Assembly: GCA_037974665.1 (NCBI GenBank)
Contig: CM075773.1
Coordinates: 65,020,263-65,084,262, forward strand
Direction of reading: 5' to 3'
Source: Ehretia macrophylla
Taxonomy: Eukaryota; Streptophyta; Magnoliopsida; Boraginales; Ehretiaceae
Length of the DNA stretch: 64,000 bases
The notes beneath the pieces are model-generated. The model had not been told where the DNA came from, searched no databases, and saw only the letters and a program-made list of their open reading frames with translations. The position numbers were made by a program, and so were the translations under genes. Below are positions 32,705 through 44,683 of the stretch, one piece after another (position 1 is the first letter of the stretch; every line of letters starts with the position of its first letter).

Positions 32705-35196
32705 TGTAACGCCCCGACCCAACCCCACGCTAAAGGTTTAAGTCTGGACCCGATAAACGGACAGAGTCTCCTCTGTATCGCGGATATTTTGGAAACCTGT
32801 AAATGCTCAAAATAGCCACAATATACTAAAACAAGCTTTTATAATTAAAATTCCAAGGTTCAAGGCCATCCAAGCCAGGAGACAAACGAAAGTTCAGATT
32901 CACACAAGCATGCACCCAACTTAACTTTTCATTAACCTTTTTTAACATGCCATGCTAGGATAACATTAGAAGAAGTCTTAGAAGTTGAAACCAAACATAC
33001 ATCTATACATACACCCCCAAGCATGCAAGAACTAATAGAAGAATTAAAAATTATTACAAGCCATAGTATCTCAAAGCTATCACTACAACCAATTGTCTTT
33101 AACTTGCAACTACAAAGCATATACATAGCCCTAAGGCCACAAAATAGATCATAGTATAATAATACAAGTACGCCATAAATGAACAAGAAGGCACATCCAC
33201 CTCAAACAACAAACACACAGCTACTAGGGCAAAGGCTCAGCCTGCACTTCTTCTTCTTCCACTACCACCTCAACTAGCTGGGGATTACCCTCAGCACTTC
33301 CTGAAACATGATATCGAGGTATGAGCAACACTGTTGCCCAGTGAGGGATAAGGTCCCAGGGCGTGCAATGCAACAAGTAATACAATTAAACAATAATAGC
33401 AATTAAACAATTCAAGAAATAACAATAGCTTAAATAACCACACATTAAAAGGATACATTTCACTTAACCCCAACACACCAAATCTTCAATCCACGAACAT
33501 GATCCACGAACCACGATCACGATCACGATAAGCCGGCATAACCCCAAACACTCCAGTGGGTGCACTCCAGATGTACCCCGATAATCCTACAACCTAACAT
33601 CCCCTGGCAATCTCCGGACCAGGAAAATGAGGGATTAGGGCACGAAGTTTGAATATCCACCGGCAAGCCCTCTACCGCCCAGCCGATATTCAACACACCC
33701 GCCCCTGATACTATGGTTGCACAACCACTATGCAATGCACTAAACAATGACAAGATATCAATAATATTATAAGCAATAATACGTGGGAGGATCAACAAAG
33801 TAGGTTGACCTCGAAACAGATAGATCAGAAGCAATTCAATAAGCAAATAAGAGGTTTACAAAGGGGAAAATCCAAGATACATTTAGAACCCTACCAAAAG
33901 CTTCAAAATAACTTGAAGTCACATTTAAACACATATGGAGACATGCCAAGGTCTTGGATGCAAATGACAGTCGAATTTACCCTTAAACCCCTTTGTAATC
34001 CCGTTCGTTTTTCTTCCAAACTCATACTAAGGATTCCAATTCGAGGGAAGGCTATACCAATCTTCTAATTAACCCTTAAGGTACCCTTACAACCCACAAT
34101 TTCGTCCAATTACCCGCAATTACCTAGAAAGCCCTATTTTCCCTCTTATAGCCTTGAACTACACATACATCAACCAAGCTTCAAACAAGAGTTAGCAAAG
34201 CTTCTATAGCACTTAGGTAGCCTAAGAATACTAAAAGTGAAGCCCGAATCCACCCAGATTCGCATTATCCCCGAAACCCTTTTGTTGAAGTCGGCTAATT
34301 CACGTTCTATGCAAATTTAAAGCAATTCAAATGCAGGGGGCTATTAGACTACCTTCATTAGCACCTAAGGCATCTATTAGAAGCATTGAATCAAGCTAAT
34401 ACGCGCAATTACACAAAACCTAGAATTTTGTCACTATTTACCTCATAAATCAAATTAACGATTCTAACCGTTTAAAATGTGAACCAATGACTCAAATACG
34501 TTCTCTAGCACTTATATACAAGGTATAATAGCATAGGTAAGCACTACAATAGCATTGGAACACATTTCTAACAAATTAAGAAAATAGCAACAATTTTAAA
34601 ATGCGCAAAAAGTTATGAAATCCCTCACCAATGCGCGAAGGAGCTCACAGGAGGCTTGCACACACCCTAAACTACTTGCTCTAGGCTTGGAGAGGCTTGA
34701 ATTGAAGAGTTGAAGAGCAAGAATTATTTTTTTCTCCTTCCTTGCTGCTCTCGGCTTCTACACAGTGTTTCTAGCTTTTTTTTTCTTTTGTGTTTTATGA
34801 GCTTATGTTATGAGATATTAGGTATATATTTGGGTGGGGTCAAGTGGGTGCTTAAATGGGCTACTAAAATGAGCGTTGTTAACTTTAAAACGAGCCTAAG
34901 GTGAAAAGTGTAGGCTAGCTAATTAAATTACTAAGTTATGTTACGTAACACTATTCCTAGTTTGCTAAAAACATTTTCTAGACAAGGGTTTTGAACGCTA
35001 ATCGCACAAAGGAACGTTTTTCCCATTCTTTTAACAATTAATATGATTTAATAAAATTGTTAATTCACCAATATAGTGCAGTTTGAAAATGGAATGAATA
35101 GTGGCTAAAACAGACAGTTAATAAAGCACAGAAGGAAATGCGCAAATAATGGGTGCAATAGTAAGTTAATGCAAGGAAAAAAGCTCGGGCGTCACA
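32705..35196 (-). repeat. 5' LTR of the Ty3 element (2492 bp)
   Basis: The plus-strand text starts TGTAACGCCCCGACCC and ends CGGGCGTCACA. The conserved hairpin copy lies at about 33558-33577. Confidence 0.92.
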
Positions 35197-38166
35197 TTAT
35201 GTGTTGATCTTGAATCTTGTGGTCTTGTCTCGGGGTTGCGTAACCTTTTCGGACATGGTAGCGTCGAGAAACAAGGGCAGCGTCGGGCTTGCCGTGCTCC
35301 CTCGACTACCATGGTGCCAATTCCCTTTCTCGCTGAGTATATTCCACTACCCCTAAGGAGTGGTTCACCTGTTGGGTATATGGATCTACCTTAGGAGAAA
35401 GGGTCGTAGGATCGGGGTACATCCGGAGTACCCCAATTTGGAGGAGTAAGGGTTTGCCGGCACTTGCGTAAAGTTTGTGGTTTTTGGTACGAGATTAAAG
35501 ACTTGAAGTGGAACCGTATCCTTTTAATATGTGGTTAATTACCTGTTTACTTGGTTGTGTTATTTGGTGTTGAAAATGCTATTATTCTGTTGCATATCAT
35601 GTTGCACGTCCTAGTTTGCTGCATTACTTCCCTCACTGGGTAACTTTGGTTACTCATTCCTCGTTTTAACATATTTCAGGAAAAGCTATGGTAGGATGCT
35701 ATGTGCTGGTCTATGTGCAGGAAATGCAAGTTGATGGTTGTATGTGCTTTGTTTTGAGATTACGAAACCCTGCGTATGTTTCTATTATCTAAAAGGTTGT
35801 AATATAAAGTAAAACTTGTATTATTGTATAAGTTAATAACGGTAGATGGGCTGTAATAACTTCAATGATTTACTTGAATGCCTGGTTAGTTTGCATGCTT
35901 GTGCGAATGGGATTGTACCTTGGAGTTGGATTGTGATTTTTTTGTGGATAAGTTATTGCTTGCAGGTGAACAGATTGTCCTATAAATAAGGGAGACTTTT
36001 TTCCGTTTTCCCTCTTTTTTTGTTGGTTTGGATATGGGTTGAGATTAGTTTGATAAATAACAGTCCTGGTCTCGGGACGGATCGAGGCGTTACAGACCTA
36101 TCTCAGGAGAAAGGGTCGTAGGATCGCGGTACATTCGGAGTACCCCACTTTGGAGGAATAAGGGTTTGCCGACACTTGCTTAAAGATCATGGCTAGTGGT
36201 TCAAGATTGAAGACAAGAAGTGAACCGTATCATTTTTATATGTGGTTAATTACTTGCTTGACTAGTTGTGTTATTTGATGTTGAATATGTTGTTACCTTG
36301 CTATATATATATATCCTATTGCATATCATGTTGCCCGCCTCGGTATGTTGCATCACCTCCCTCGCTGGGCAACATTGTTGATCACTCCTCATTTAACATG
36401 TTTCAGGAGAGGCTGAGGTGGATCCCCAACCAATAGCGGTAGTAGAAGAAGTAGAAGTGCAAGTTGATCAATTTTCGTGACTTCTTGTGTGTGAAGGTTG
36501 GCTGACATGTGCTGCTTATATGAAATAGTTGGTTGTTGTTCTTTTGAGACCATGTGGTCTTATGTATATTTGGTGAATGTAATAACTTATAATCTTGTAT
36601 GATGGATAGTAAAATTAGATGGCATGTAATAATGGATTATAGTTTACTTCTTTTATTGCATGTTTGTGTGTTTAATAGCTTGGTGGTAGAACTTGACTAT
36701 TATCGTATCCAACTACTTATAGTAAAGTAAGAATTGCCTTGCATGCTTGTATGTTATATGTAGATTTTGTTGTTCCAAGGCTTGGATGACCTTGTGATCT
36801 TGGGTTGACTATGATAATCTTAGAACTTAGGTTATGTGAGATGTTGTTGTGATTCAGGCATTATATGTGACTATTTACAGGTACCAGTTTAGTCCGCGGT
36901 ACAGAGGAAACTCTGTCCGAGTGACAGGTCCCGACTTGACCTATAGCGTGGGGTTGGGTTCGGGGAGTTACAGCCAATACAAACACATACTCGGCCCCTT
37001 TAGTGTTCAATTGCTCATAATCCATTTTAACCCTAATCTAGCTAATCTAAGCATTTGTCTAGTCTTATAAACACTTATGGCACAAAAATTAAGCTTTAAA
37101 CTAAGCAATTAACTTATAAACTACAAATTCCCCTTCATGTTCAAATTCAAAATATCAAGTTCTAAGCATGCTCTAACCATTTTGGACATCAATTTAGTTA
37201 CAATAGCACTTATGGCACACTTAGATAACATAGAATCAAGCCTATAACCATAAAACACTAACTTACCCCCAAAATCTACTATTCATCATCTTATTCGTTA
37301 GGTCATTTACAAAATTTAGCAATCAAAGCCATACAACACCATAAAACAAGTCTCTATACTTAGGAAACACTAAAACATACAAAATTCAAGCATTATATCA
37401 TCATACAACATCACAACAACAATTTACTTAAACTTAACCAAAGCTTTAAATGTAAAATAAATGCAATTCCCTTACCAACTAGAAGATGAACAAGCTTTGA
37501 AATGGCTCTGGAAAGGCTTGGAACACTTCAATTTATCTCCAAAGATCAAGCCTAGCAATTTTTCCAATTTTTTCTCTCTTTTTCCTTTTGGTCAAAATTT
37601 CCATCTTTTTCTTTGGCTTTTTTTATAATTTTTTTTTTGTATATAATAGGTTATATAAGTTAAAATGGGTTGGGCTTAGATATTTGGGTCAAGAAATAAG
37701 CTAGGTGGGTTAGTTTAGCCCAATGTAAGTTAAAACATCAAATGGCCCAAAAATGCATTCTAGTTTTTACTATTCATACGGGACACTAGCATTTTTATAT
37801 CTCACGCTCCCGATATGCTATGCAAGTAAAATTTATGAACGTATGCTAAGTAAAAATGCAAAATTCAAAAAATAAAATACTTTAATTTTCACCCCGGGTT
37901 CAGGGTTTATTTTAAAATAATGACAACTAATTTATTAGATGCAAGAAAATAGTTCCAAATAATACCAATAATAAAATAATGAGTTAATCATTTAATATAA
38001 ATTAATTAAACTTAGTTTGCATATTTTTCAAGAATATGAAAAATATTCAAATAAATAAATAAAAATTACTAAAATAAACACATAATCTCATACAAATACT
38101 TTAAATAAATATATAAATATATGCAAATAAGTACTATACATTATATACTAGATCCGGGGTGTCACA

Positions 38167-39302
38167 TCTTAGCTATGGTTTTAAGTTGTGTTTTGAACTG
38201 TGTTTCTCTCATGTATAGGCGGAAATAGATTCATTAAGTGTAGTTTAACTTGTTTGTAAAAGCAAACAAGGTTCTTGGGACATCACTTATGAGCTAAGGA
38301 AAGCAAGAAAACTGTCACGCCCCGAGCCCAGAACCCCGTACCCACAGGGGCGACTGGTGTTGTCGGGCATAAGAAATAACTACTTGGGTCCTTTTTTCTG
38401 TTAACCCAAAATGGTTAACCCAAATTATTCCTTATACCCACAACACCTACTTATAAACCACACAATCACACTATATTCCACCGATGTAGGATATTACAGA
38501 CATCTCCTATTAAGGACCTGATGTCCTTGTCAGGGACACACACTCAGGACCAACCAAACGGTGTAGTATTCTAGAGGTAGCTCCTACGGGTTCAAGAAGT
38601 GGCTCTCACCGGCCTTCTAGGTGTAGCACTTTGCCCGTTATAGCACTTAGTTCCTGCACTAGCTGGTGACCTGCTCTAATATCATTCTGTCACACCCCGA
38701 GCCCAGAATCCTGGACCCGCAAGCGCAACTGGTGTTGTTAGGCATAAGAAATAACTCATTAGGTCCTCTTTTCTAGTGGCCCAAAATAGTTAACCCAAGT
38801 TATTCCTTATACCCACAACACCCACTTATAAACCACACAATCACACTATATTCCACCGATGTGGGATATTACAAAGGTACTTGCCAACTTGTAATGGACA
38901 ACTTACTTATATCCTTCGTGAATGGAACCAACCGACTAATTATTTAGTAAATTTGGGTGCAAAGGCAAAGCAGGCAGCAACATTTTAGGATCTGAAGGAC
39001 CGTAATAAGCTTCAAGGTATGATTAGACTAGATAAATTAGGATTACCATGCTTTAGAGTCTAATAATAGGTTGTCTTGTTTGGATCATTAAGTCTAGTTG
39101 TTTGTTTTGATTCCATTTATAGGTTCTTGTATAAATAAAAAAAACGTTTATACTTCTTTTAGAGTAGATGGACGATGGAGCAGGTTAGTACTCTATCTTC
39201 CCACGAATGTTAGGCTTTATGTTCCCCTTCGTTTTTGTACTCTTTTTTGGTTATTAATAAAATCTCGGAGGGTACAGCTCCTTTTTCATTAAAAAAAAAA
39301 AA
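38167..39302 (+). pseudogene. LINE RNase H second half, 3' UTR and poly(A)
   Basis: The frame carries on from 21362: GFKLCFELCFSHV, a stop at 38216-38218, then AEIDSLSVV with the third acidic residue (codon 38228-38230), then ITYELRKARKL. A TRIM follows (38313-38873). After it come ILREWNQPTNYLVNLGAKAK and LDKLGLPCFRV, the usual end of plant LINE RNase H. The UTR contains TTTTTGGTTATTAATAAAA and ends in an A12 tail. Confidence 0.85.
38313..38873 (-). mobile_element. complete TRIM element with 186-bp LTRs
   Basis: Minus-strand order: 5' LTR 38688-38873 starting TGTAATATCCCACATCGG, primer-site-like ATGATATTAGAGC (38675-38687), interior of 189 bp, then the purine-rich CCTTAATAGGAGATG and 3' LTR 38313-38498. 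Both LTRs are 186 bp and closely alike. The interior is non-coding. No matching target duplication is visible (aaaac against aaggt), so one flank may have changed. It interrupts the LINE RNase H frame. Confidence 0.82.
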
Positions 39303-40186
39303 GAAAACATTCTTAGAATCCAATGTTCTCAGGATTTTCTCAATTTTCATTCTCATGTGAAAGGTTGGAAATCTCATATTCCTAAGTTATAAGAATGTAT
39401 GTTTTAGACAAAATAAAATAAACAAAAATACGCACTTTAACTTATCTTTAGATCTCTTATCTATCTTGACTTCTTTTGTCTTAAACAAACATTATTCCTA
39501 AGAAAAAAACAAAAAAATTAACAATAAAAAAAAAAAAGATAATAAAAAAATTAAAAATTAAAAATAAGAATATTTAGAAATAAAGTATTTTAAATTTAAA
39601 AATTAAAATTAAAATAAATAAAATATTAAAAAAAAAGTAAAATAGAAAGTAAAAACAAATTAATTAATTAAATTATTGATAATATTAACGTTATGTCTAG
39701 TTATTAATATTATTTTTTATTTCCTTTCATTTTGAAGCATTTTCAATAACTTTATTATTTTTAAATTTGAAGTTTTTTTAAATATTTTTACTTTATTTTA
39801 TTTTATTTTTAATTTAAAACTTTAATTTGGATAGTGAATCAAATTTGACTGCTTAAATTTGGGGAGTCATAAGTAAATTAAGTGCTCCTAAATAAAAGAA
39901 AGCCATGAAGGAGTTGTTGGAGTGACTTCACAAAACCAGGGTCCCTATTTTTGGCTGAGGCAAAATTGAGAGTTGTTGAAGTTGACCTTCTTACATAAAT
40001 GATGCTTGTAGTTACTAAATAACTACTTAAGTCTACTTCAACATTCAATTGTGTCTGACATAAGATTGGACCCCTCAAAATGTTTTGATGCCTTGATAGG
40101 TCACACTAGATCTACCACTAAGAAAAAGATTTCTTCTCTAAAATTGAATCTAAAAACCCAATTCAATATGTTGAGCAAGTCATAGT
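39303..40186. other. very AT-rich spacer
   Basis: About 39500-39830 is almost purely A and T with poly-A and poly-T runs. The rest is ordinary AT-rich sequence. Short ORFs here show no family features. Confidence 0.5.
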
Positions 40187-40191
40187 GAACC

Positions 40192-42607
40192 TGTAACGCC
40201 CCGAACCTAACCCCACGCTATAGGTCAAGTCCAGACCCGTCACACGGACAGAGTCTCCTCTGTACCATGGACTAAACTGGTACTTGCAAATAGTCACATA
40301 TAATTCCAGAATCACAAACAAACACCTCATACAACCTAACTTCCAAGATTAGTATAATCAATCAGTTTCACAAGGCCATCCGAGCCTTGGAACAATAAAA
40401 TAGATATCATGCAAGCATGCAAGTTATAATTCTAACTTTAACTATAAATAGTTCTATTAAGCACACAAGCATGCAATAAATAAGTAAACTAGAATCTATT
40501 ATTACATGTCATCTAATTTGATATCCATCAAACAAGATTTCAAGTTATTACATCCACCAAATATACATAAGACCACCTGGTCTAAAAAAGAACAACAACC
40601 AACTATTACACACAAGCAGCACGTGTCAGCCAACCTTCACACACAAGAAGTCACAGAAATTGCTCAACCTGCACTTCTTCTTCTTCTACTATAGCTACTA
40701 GCTGGGGATCTACCTCAGCCTCTCTTGAAACATGTTAAATGAGGAGCGAGGGAGGTGATGCTGCATACCGGGGCGTGCAACATGATATGCAACAAGATAT
40801 ACAACAAGGTAACAACAATTCAACATCAAATAACACAACTAGTTAAGCAAGTAATTAACCATATATAAAAAAGATATAGCTCATTTATTGTCTTCAATCT
40901 CGAACCACGAGCCACGATCTTTAAGCAAGTGCCGACAAACCTTTATTTCTCCAAAGTGGGGTACTCCAGATGTACCCCGATCCTACGACCCTTTCTCCTG
41001 AGGTAGATCCATATGCCCAGCAGGTGAATCACGCCTCTGGGGTAGTGGAGTATACTCAGCGAGAGAAAGAGAATAGGCAATATGGTAGTCGAGGGAGCAC
41101 GGCAAGCCCGACGCCAGCCGTGTTTCTCGACGCTACCATGTCCAAGAAAGGTTGCACAATCCCGAGACAAGACCACGAGAATCAAGATCAACACATAACA
41201 CGTAAGATGGACGACAAAGTAGGCCGTCCTCGCAAATAACCACAATATGCACAAAGTCATGATATAACATAAAGGAGACAATAACATATTTTCTTCCACA
41301 ACCTCCTCAAATAACCCACTCACGCTTTAGACAAGCATATAATTACATAATAATACATTTACAAGCACCTAAGCATCAAAATAGTCAATCACTACTTTTC
41401 CCATTTCTTATACCACGTCATTCTTCTCCTATATGCATTTCGAGGTTACAAAATTAATGTCCAATCATTCTACATTCCTAATGAAGTCAAAAGATACCTA
41501 TCAAGGCCATGAAAACCCACTTTAGAGGCAAAAGCTCGGGAAGGCCCCGAGCAAGTTTTAACTACAACTACCCTATCTGGACCCCAATTTCACGCAACGA
41601 AAGCACCAAAAGTACTTATATGCCCCAAGAATACCTAATCCAAAGCCCAAACGTGCCCAGATTGCATTACGTGAAAAATCCCTTTTTTTAAAGTTAGCTA
41701 ATTTTGCAATTTTGCTCAATTTCGGGTGCTTCAACTTCACGTAACTTCCCAACTAGTTTCACTAAAGTTTAGAGCACCTAAAGGAATCTTCAATTCATTC
41801 TAATTAGCAAGTTGTATCAAAACCCTAAGTTTTGGCACTATTCATCATCTTTTTATGTCAACCAAGCTTTCAACCATGAAATCCAACAACAAGCTACTCA
41901 AGCATAGTCCAAACAACATATAAATCATATTTAACATCATGTTTAAGCATTTCAATAGCTAACACCAACAAATCACAAAATTTAAAAAGATGACATAAAC
42001 TTTAAATTCAAATAAATGCATCTCCCTCACAATTTTGTAGTTGTGGACTAGTTGTATGAGCTCCAAATTACTCCAAAATCCTTCCAAAGCCAAGCCAAGA
42101 GATCAATTTCAATGCTTGAAGAATAAATTTTCTCCCTTTTTCTCTCCTAGGGCTATCGGGTTTGGGTTTGGGTTTGGGTTTGGGGTGGGGGGTATTTTGG
42201 GAATTTTTTACTTTTGTTTTGTTGAGTAAATTGTTTATATGGTGATAACTTGAATATATGTATGTGCATTTGCTATTAATTGAGGTCAAATGAGCTTAAA
42301 CTCTAATTGTTTGCTAACTAATTCAAAACTAATGGTTCTACATACGTAACACTATTCAAGCGATGCGAAAAATATTTTTCAAACGCATACTCCCGACCCC
42401 TAAAGCTCAAAACTACCATATCCCGACTCCTTTTATATGCCATGGGGTTTAGGAAAAATATTAGATCGAACATTTAAAACAGTCAAATTTCTTATGAATA
42501 GTGCCTAATAGTAACACAATTAAATAAGACAAGAAATGCACATAAAATGCACAAGTAGTTTCTGCAGTAGTTATTTAAATGATGTGATGAAATTTTTAGG
42601 CGTCACA
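40192..42607 (-). mobile_element. solo Ty3-type LTR (2416 bp)
   Basis: Plus-strand ends are TGTAACGCCCCGAACC and TTTAGGCGTCACA. They are bounded by a perfect 5-bp duplication GAACC (40187-40191, 42608-42612). There is no internal region, so this is a solo LTR from unequal recombination. It belongs to the same broad LTR family as the other long LTRs here and has the hairpin GGGTACATCTGGAGTACCCC (minus strand, about 40960-40980). A GGGTTTG repeat lies at 42158-42183. Confidence 0.9.
42158..42183 (+). repeat. telomere-like GGGTTTG repeat, G-quadruplex-prone
   Basis: The plus strand reads four GGGTTTG units and is followed by GGGGTGGGGGG, so four or more G-triplets are spaced by three T. It differs from the plant telomere unit GGGTTTA at one base. 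It lies in the solo LTR and is absent from the other LTR copies here. Confidence 0.7.
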
Positions 42608-42612
42608 GAACC

Positions 42613-42800
42613 ATTAAGATATTAAGAACCAGTCATTGAACCATGTTCCACACTATATATTCATGAGGGTACGAAGAACACAAAAGACGTTCCCCCTCCC
42701 CACCTCCTTCATCCTATGAGATTCGAACTCTAATTTTTCAACTGCCGCGAGAGTAACCTACCACTAGACTATTAATCTTGAAAAGCACAAAAAGACTTAA
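42613..42800 (-). mobile_element. SINE-like, tRNA-derived sequence
   Basis: On the minus strand an A-box TAGTCTAGTGG (42761-42771) and B-box GAGTTCGAAT (42721-42730) are about 30 bases apart, as in a tRNA promoter. The segment between them does not fold into a normal anticodon arm. A G-rich tail (GGAGGTGGGGAGGGGGAACG) follows. The solo LTR inserted at its distal end. No poly(A) or target duplication could be fixed, so the class is an inference. Confidence 0.5.
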
Positions 42801-43431
42801 TAAGCTTTTAAAGCACTAGGTTAGAAGCAAGAAAGTACCATAATGTTATGAAGGAAATTAGAAATTTATGAAGCAATAATGCAATTGTTTGATTTTCACA
42901 GACAATGAACCAAACTATTTCATCATAACTACATAATTATTTTACTACTATTGATCACTATCATAATACTATAAAATTAAGGGGATTCATATCGGATCAA
43001 GAAAGTACTTGAACTCTCTAGCTAGAGACTACAACATCTAGTCCTTGGCATCTATACAAAGATTATAACATTCTCATATCCATCCAATGGGAAGAAAGAA
43101 AAATTCTTACATACATCCTAGTTGGGATTAGTGGATCCCTATGCATTGTTGACAAGTACAACAATGGCTTTCAAATTAAACTCCATATAGATTCCAAGTC
43201 GAGAAATTTTCAGACAAACAATTTCACATGTAAAGTCTCCAGTAGAAGTCCAAAATAAAATTCTGTAAGTTAATACCTGACTCCTTAGTAAGGTGTAAAA
43301 GGCAGAAATACCAACACTGAAAATATATTTTCTATAATAATGTACAAAAACGTGGTCCTGAAATTCCTTAATAAGACGTACAATATTTCTTCCCCTCTAA
43401 CTATCCGTATAACACATACCTGGGGATACAA
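42801..43431. other. region downstream of the GT47 gene, no feature seen
   Basis: AT-rich sequence beyond the last exon of the minus-strand gene. It presumably held the 3' UTR. No ORF or repeat recognised. Confidence 0.4.
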
Positions 43432-44085
43432 TCAACTTTGTATCTGAAAAACTCTATTATACCATATGGAATGAAATATCATGTCAAAGAGATCGTATTT
43501 CTCTGGCATTTTATGCCAAAGAAAGTGTTGTGTTACCTTTTTAACACTATACTTCATCACAAGATACCTTCTTTCTGAAATTGAAAGGAGTTTATTCTTC
43601 AAATTTGGAATATCTTTCTCGAGGACGAAAACCGCAAATGATTCCCAATTCAACACCTCAAACAATGGAGACACAAAATTGTCTGATATAATCACTGGAA
43701 CACATCCATAGAGGATAGCCTCTACTACCCTTGGACTATTGACTTCATATCGTTTTGGGCATATGCAGTACTTGCTTCTTTTCATGCTATTGATGTAATC
43801 TCCTTCATACATCTCGCCAAAGATCTGCATGTCAAGATCTTTGTTTTCTCAGTGTTTTACCAAAAAAAGGTCGGACCTTACCATGCATTTGACCAGCAAA
43901 GAAAGCAAGGATATGTCGTTGGGAATTATGTTTTCCCCTAGCTCCTCTGAAGGAAAGATCTTTAATTGACCGCACATAAGTTTCTGGCAAAGACATATCT
44001 TGGCCCAACTTAAAACCTTCTTTCAAATCGGAATTGCAAAGAGCCCTTATGCAATTTGCCATAATCTACCTTTTTTTATTCGAGC
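43432..44085 (-). pseudogene. GT47 exon 4: C-terminal catalytic part
   Basis: It begins after the acceptor TTCAG (44086-44090). It contains MANCIRALCNSD, VSLPETYVRS-like (here MSLPETYVRS) and ILAFFAGQMHG. Then come YCICPKRYEVNSPRVVEAI and VPVIISDNF, the GT47 nucleotide-sugar region, and the ending WYNRVFQIQS with stop at 43432-43434. Lesions: the first codons (APAETR in relatives) are scrambled; a T7 run (A7 on plus, 43862-43868) shifts the frame by one; a TGA at 43849-43851 stands where relatives have Trp. The downstream 130 codons are clean. Confidence 0.88.
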
Positions 44086-44129
44086 CTGAAGAAAACAAAG
44101 AGAGTTAAGTAACGATATTTTGCAGTAAT

Positions 44130-44371
44130 TATTGGACATGATCTTATTCCATATACTTTCCACGTGATAGTTATCCTTTAGATATACATAGGATCACTTT
44201 GTATTTTACCATAGTTATCATGTATGCTATGTATAGTTTGCATAATTAAAGCATAGTTATCACATGTATCTTGTCACTACATTTAGGTTGACCAGATTCT
44301 CTTATACATAGTCATATATCTGCCATTACGATGCAATGCAAGCACGTTTCATTGCCATATAACCCTTTACA
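44130..44371 (+). repeat. 5' LTR of the degenerate copia element
   Basis: This 242-bp block begins TATTGGACATGATC and ends CCCTTTACA. The copy at 57588-57890 pairs with it at the sequence level. The TG start has changed to TA. Confidence 0.68.
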
Positions 44372-44683
44372 TGCTATAAGAACAGGGTTATCAAATAATA
44401 ATCTACCTCATCTAAAATTCATTAAAAAAAATTTTCAAATACCCATCAAAATGCCATAGTCTCCACGTCCTCCAAAAATGATGAATCAAAATGTGATGAA
44501 ACCATCAGAATAGGTGACAACACCCATGTTTGGCCATAGGGGACGAAAATTCCCTTATTACCTTTAATATCCAGAGTTGATTTTTGTTGTCATATCTCTT
44601 GAAAAGAATGGTGAGAATTATTTCACATGAAAGAAATTAATATGCTATATTCAAAAGTCAAAATTGGCTTTGTAGATGGATAT

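Larger units (their letters stand above)
25166..35196 (-). mobile_element. full-length Ty3/gypsy chromovirus (Tekay/Del-like)
   Basis: On the minus strand: 5' LTR 32705-35196, iMet primer site 32686-32697, gag, protease, reverse transcriptase, RNase H, integrase, chromodomain, polypurine tract (27642-27655), 3' LTR 25166-27641. Reverse transcriptase before integrase and a C-terminal chromodomain make it a chromovirus. The flanks are gtatg (25161-25165) and ttatg (35197-35201), four of five bases. The LTRs differ at about six of the first 135 positions by eye, so insertion is not very recent. All coding parts are broken. Confidence 0.92.
23750..36972 (+). mobile_element. rearranged plus-strand LTR unit: one LTR plus a partial LTR
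   Basis: The start TATGACCCCCGAG (23750) corresponds to the family consensus TGTGACGCCCGAG. The end is GGGGAGTTACA at 36972. A perfect duplication GCCAA flanks it (23745-23749, 36973-36977). Leaving out the nested Ty3 element, it consists of one LTR (23750-25165 joined to 35202-36092, about 2.3 kb) followed directly by the last 880 bases of a second LTR (36093-36972). The internal region and the first two thirds of the second LTR are deleted. Confidence 0.8.
21363..38166 (-). mobile_element. solo Ty3-type LTR, itself split by two younger insertions
   Basis: Three pieces add up to one LTR of about 2.5 kb: 21363-22384, 23433-23749 and 36978-38166. Plus-strand ends are TGTAATGCCCTGAACC and CCGGGGTGTCACA, matching the LTR family of the window in minus orientation. 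A perfect TCTTA duplication lies in the LINE on both sides. No internal region or second LTR remains, so it is a solo LTR left by recombination before the inner insertions. The interrupters are a TRIM dimer (TSD GGTTG) and a plus-strand LTR unit (TSD GCCAA). Confidence 0.85.
20395..39302 (+). mobile_element. LINE (non-LTR retrotransposon) 3' end, split by a 16.8-kb insertion
   Basis: Two plus-strand pieces, 20395-21362 and 38167-39302, make one LINE tail. It has a reverse-transcriptase zinc-binding region, RNase H, a 3' UTR with TTAATAAAA, and an A12 tail at 39291-39302. The insertion between them is flanked by the 5-bp duplication TCTTA (21358-21362 and 38167-38171). Deleting it puts the RNase H frame back in register. 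The 5' part of the LINE (endonuclease, main reverse transcriptase) is missing; its left limit near 20.39 kb is approximate, and I could not fix a LINE target duplication. A TRIM (38313-38873) also interrupts it. Confidence 0.85.

Noticed and set aside
40943..41323. 126-codon ORF on the minus strand
   Set aside because: It is the same LTR region as 13100-13435, in the solo LTR, and not a gene.
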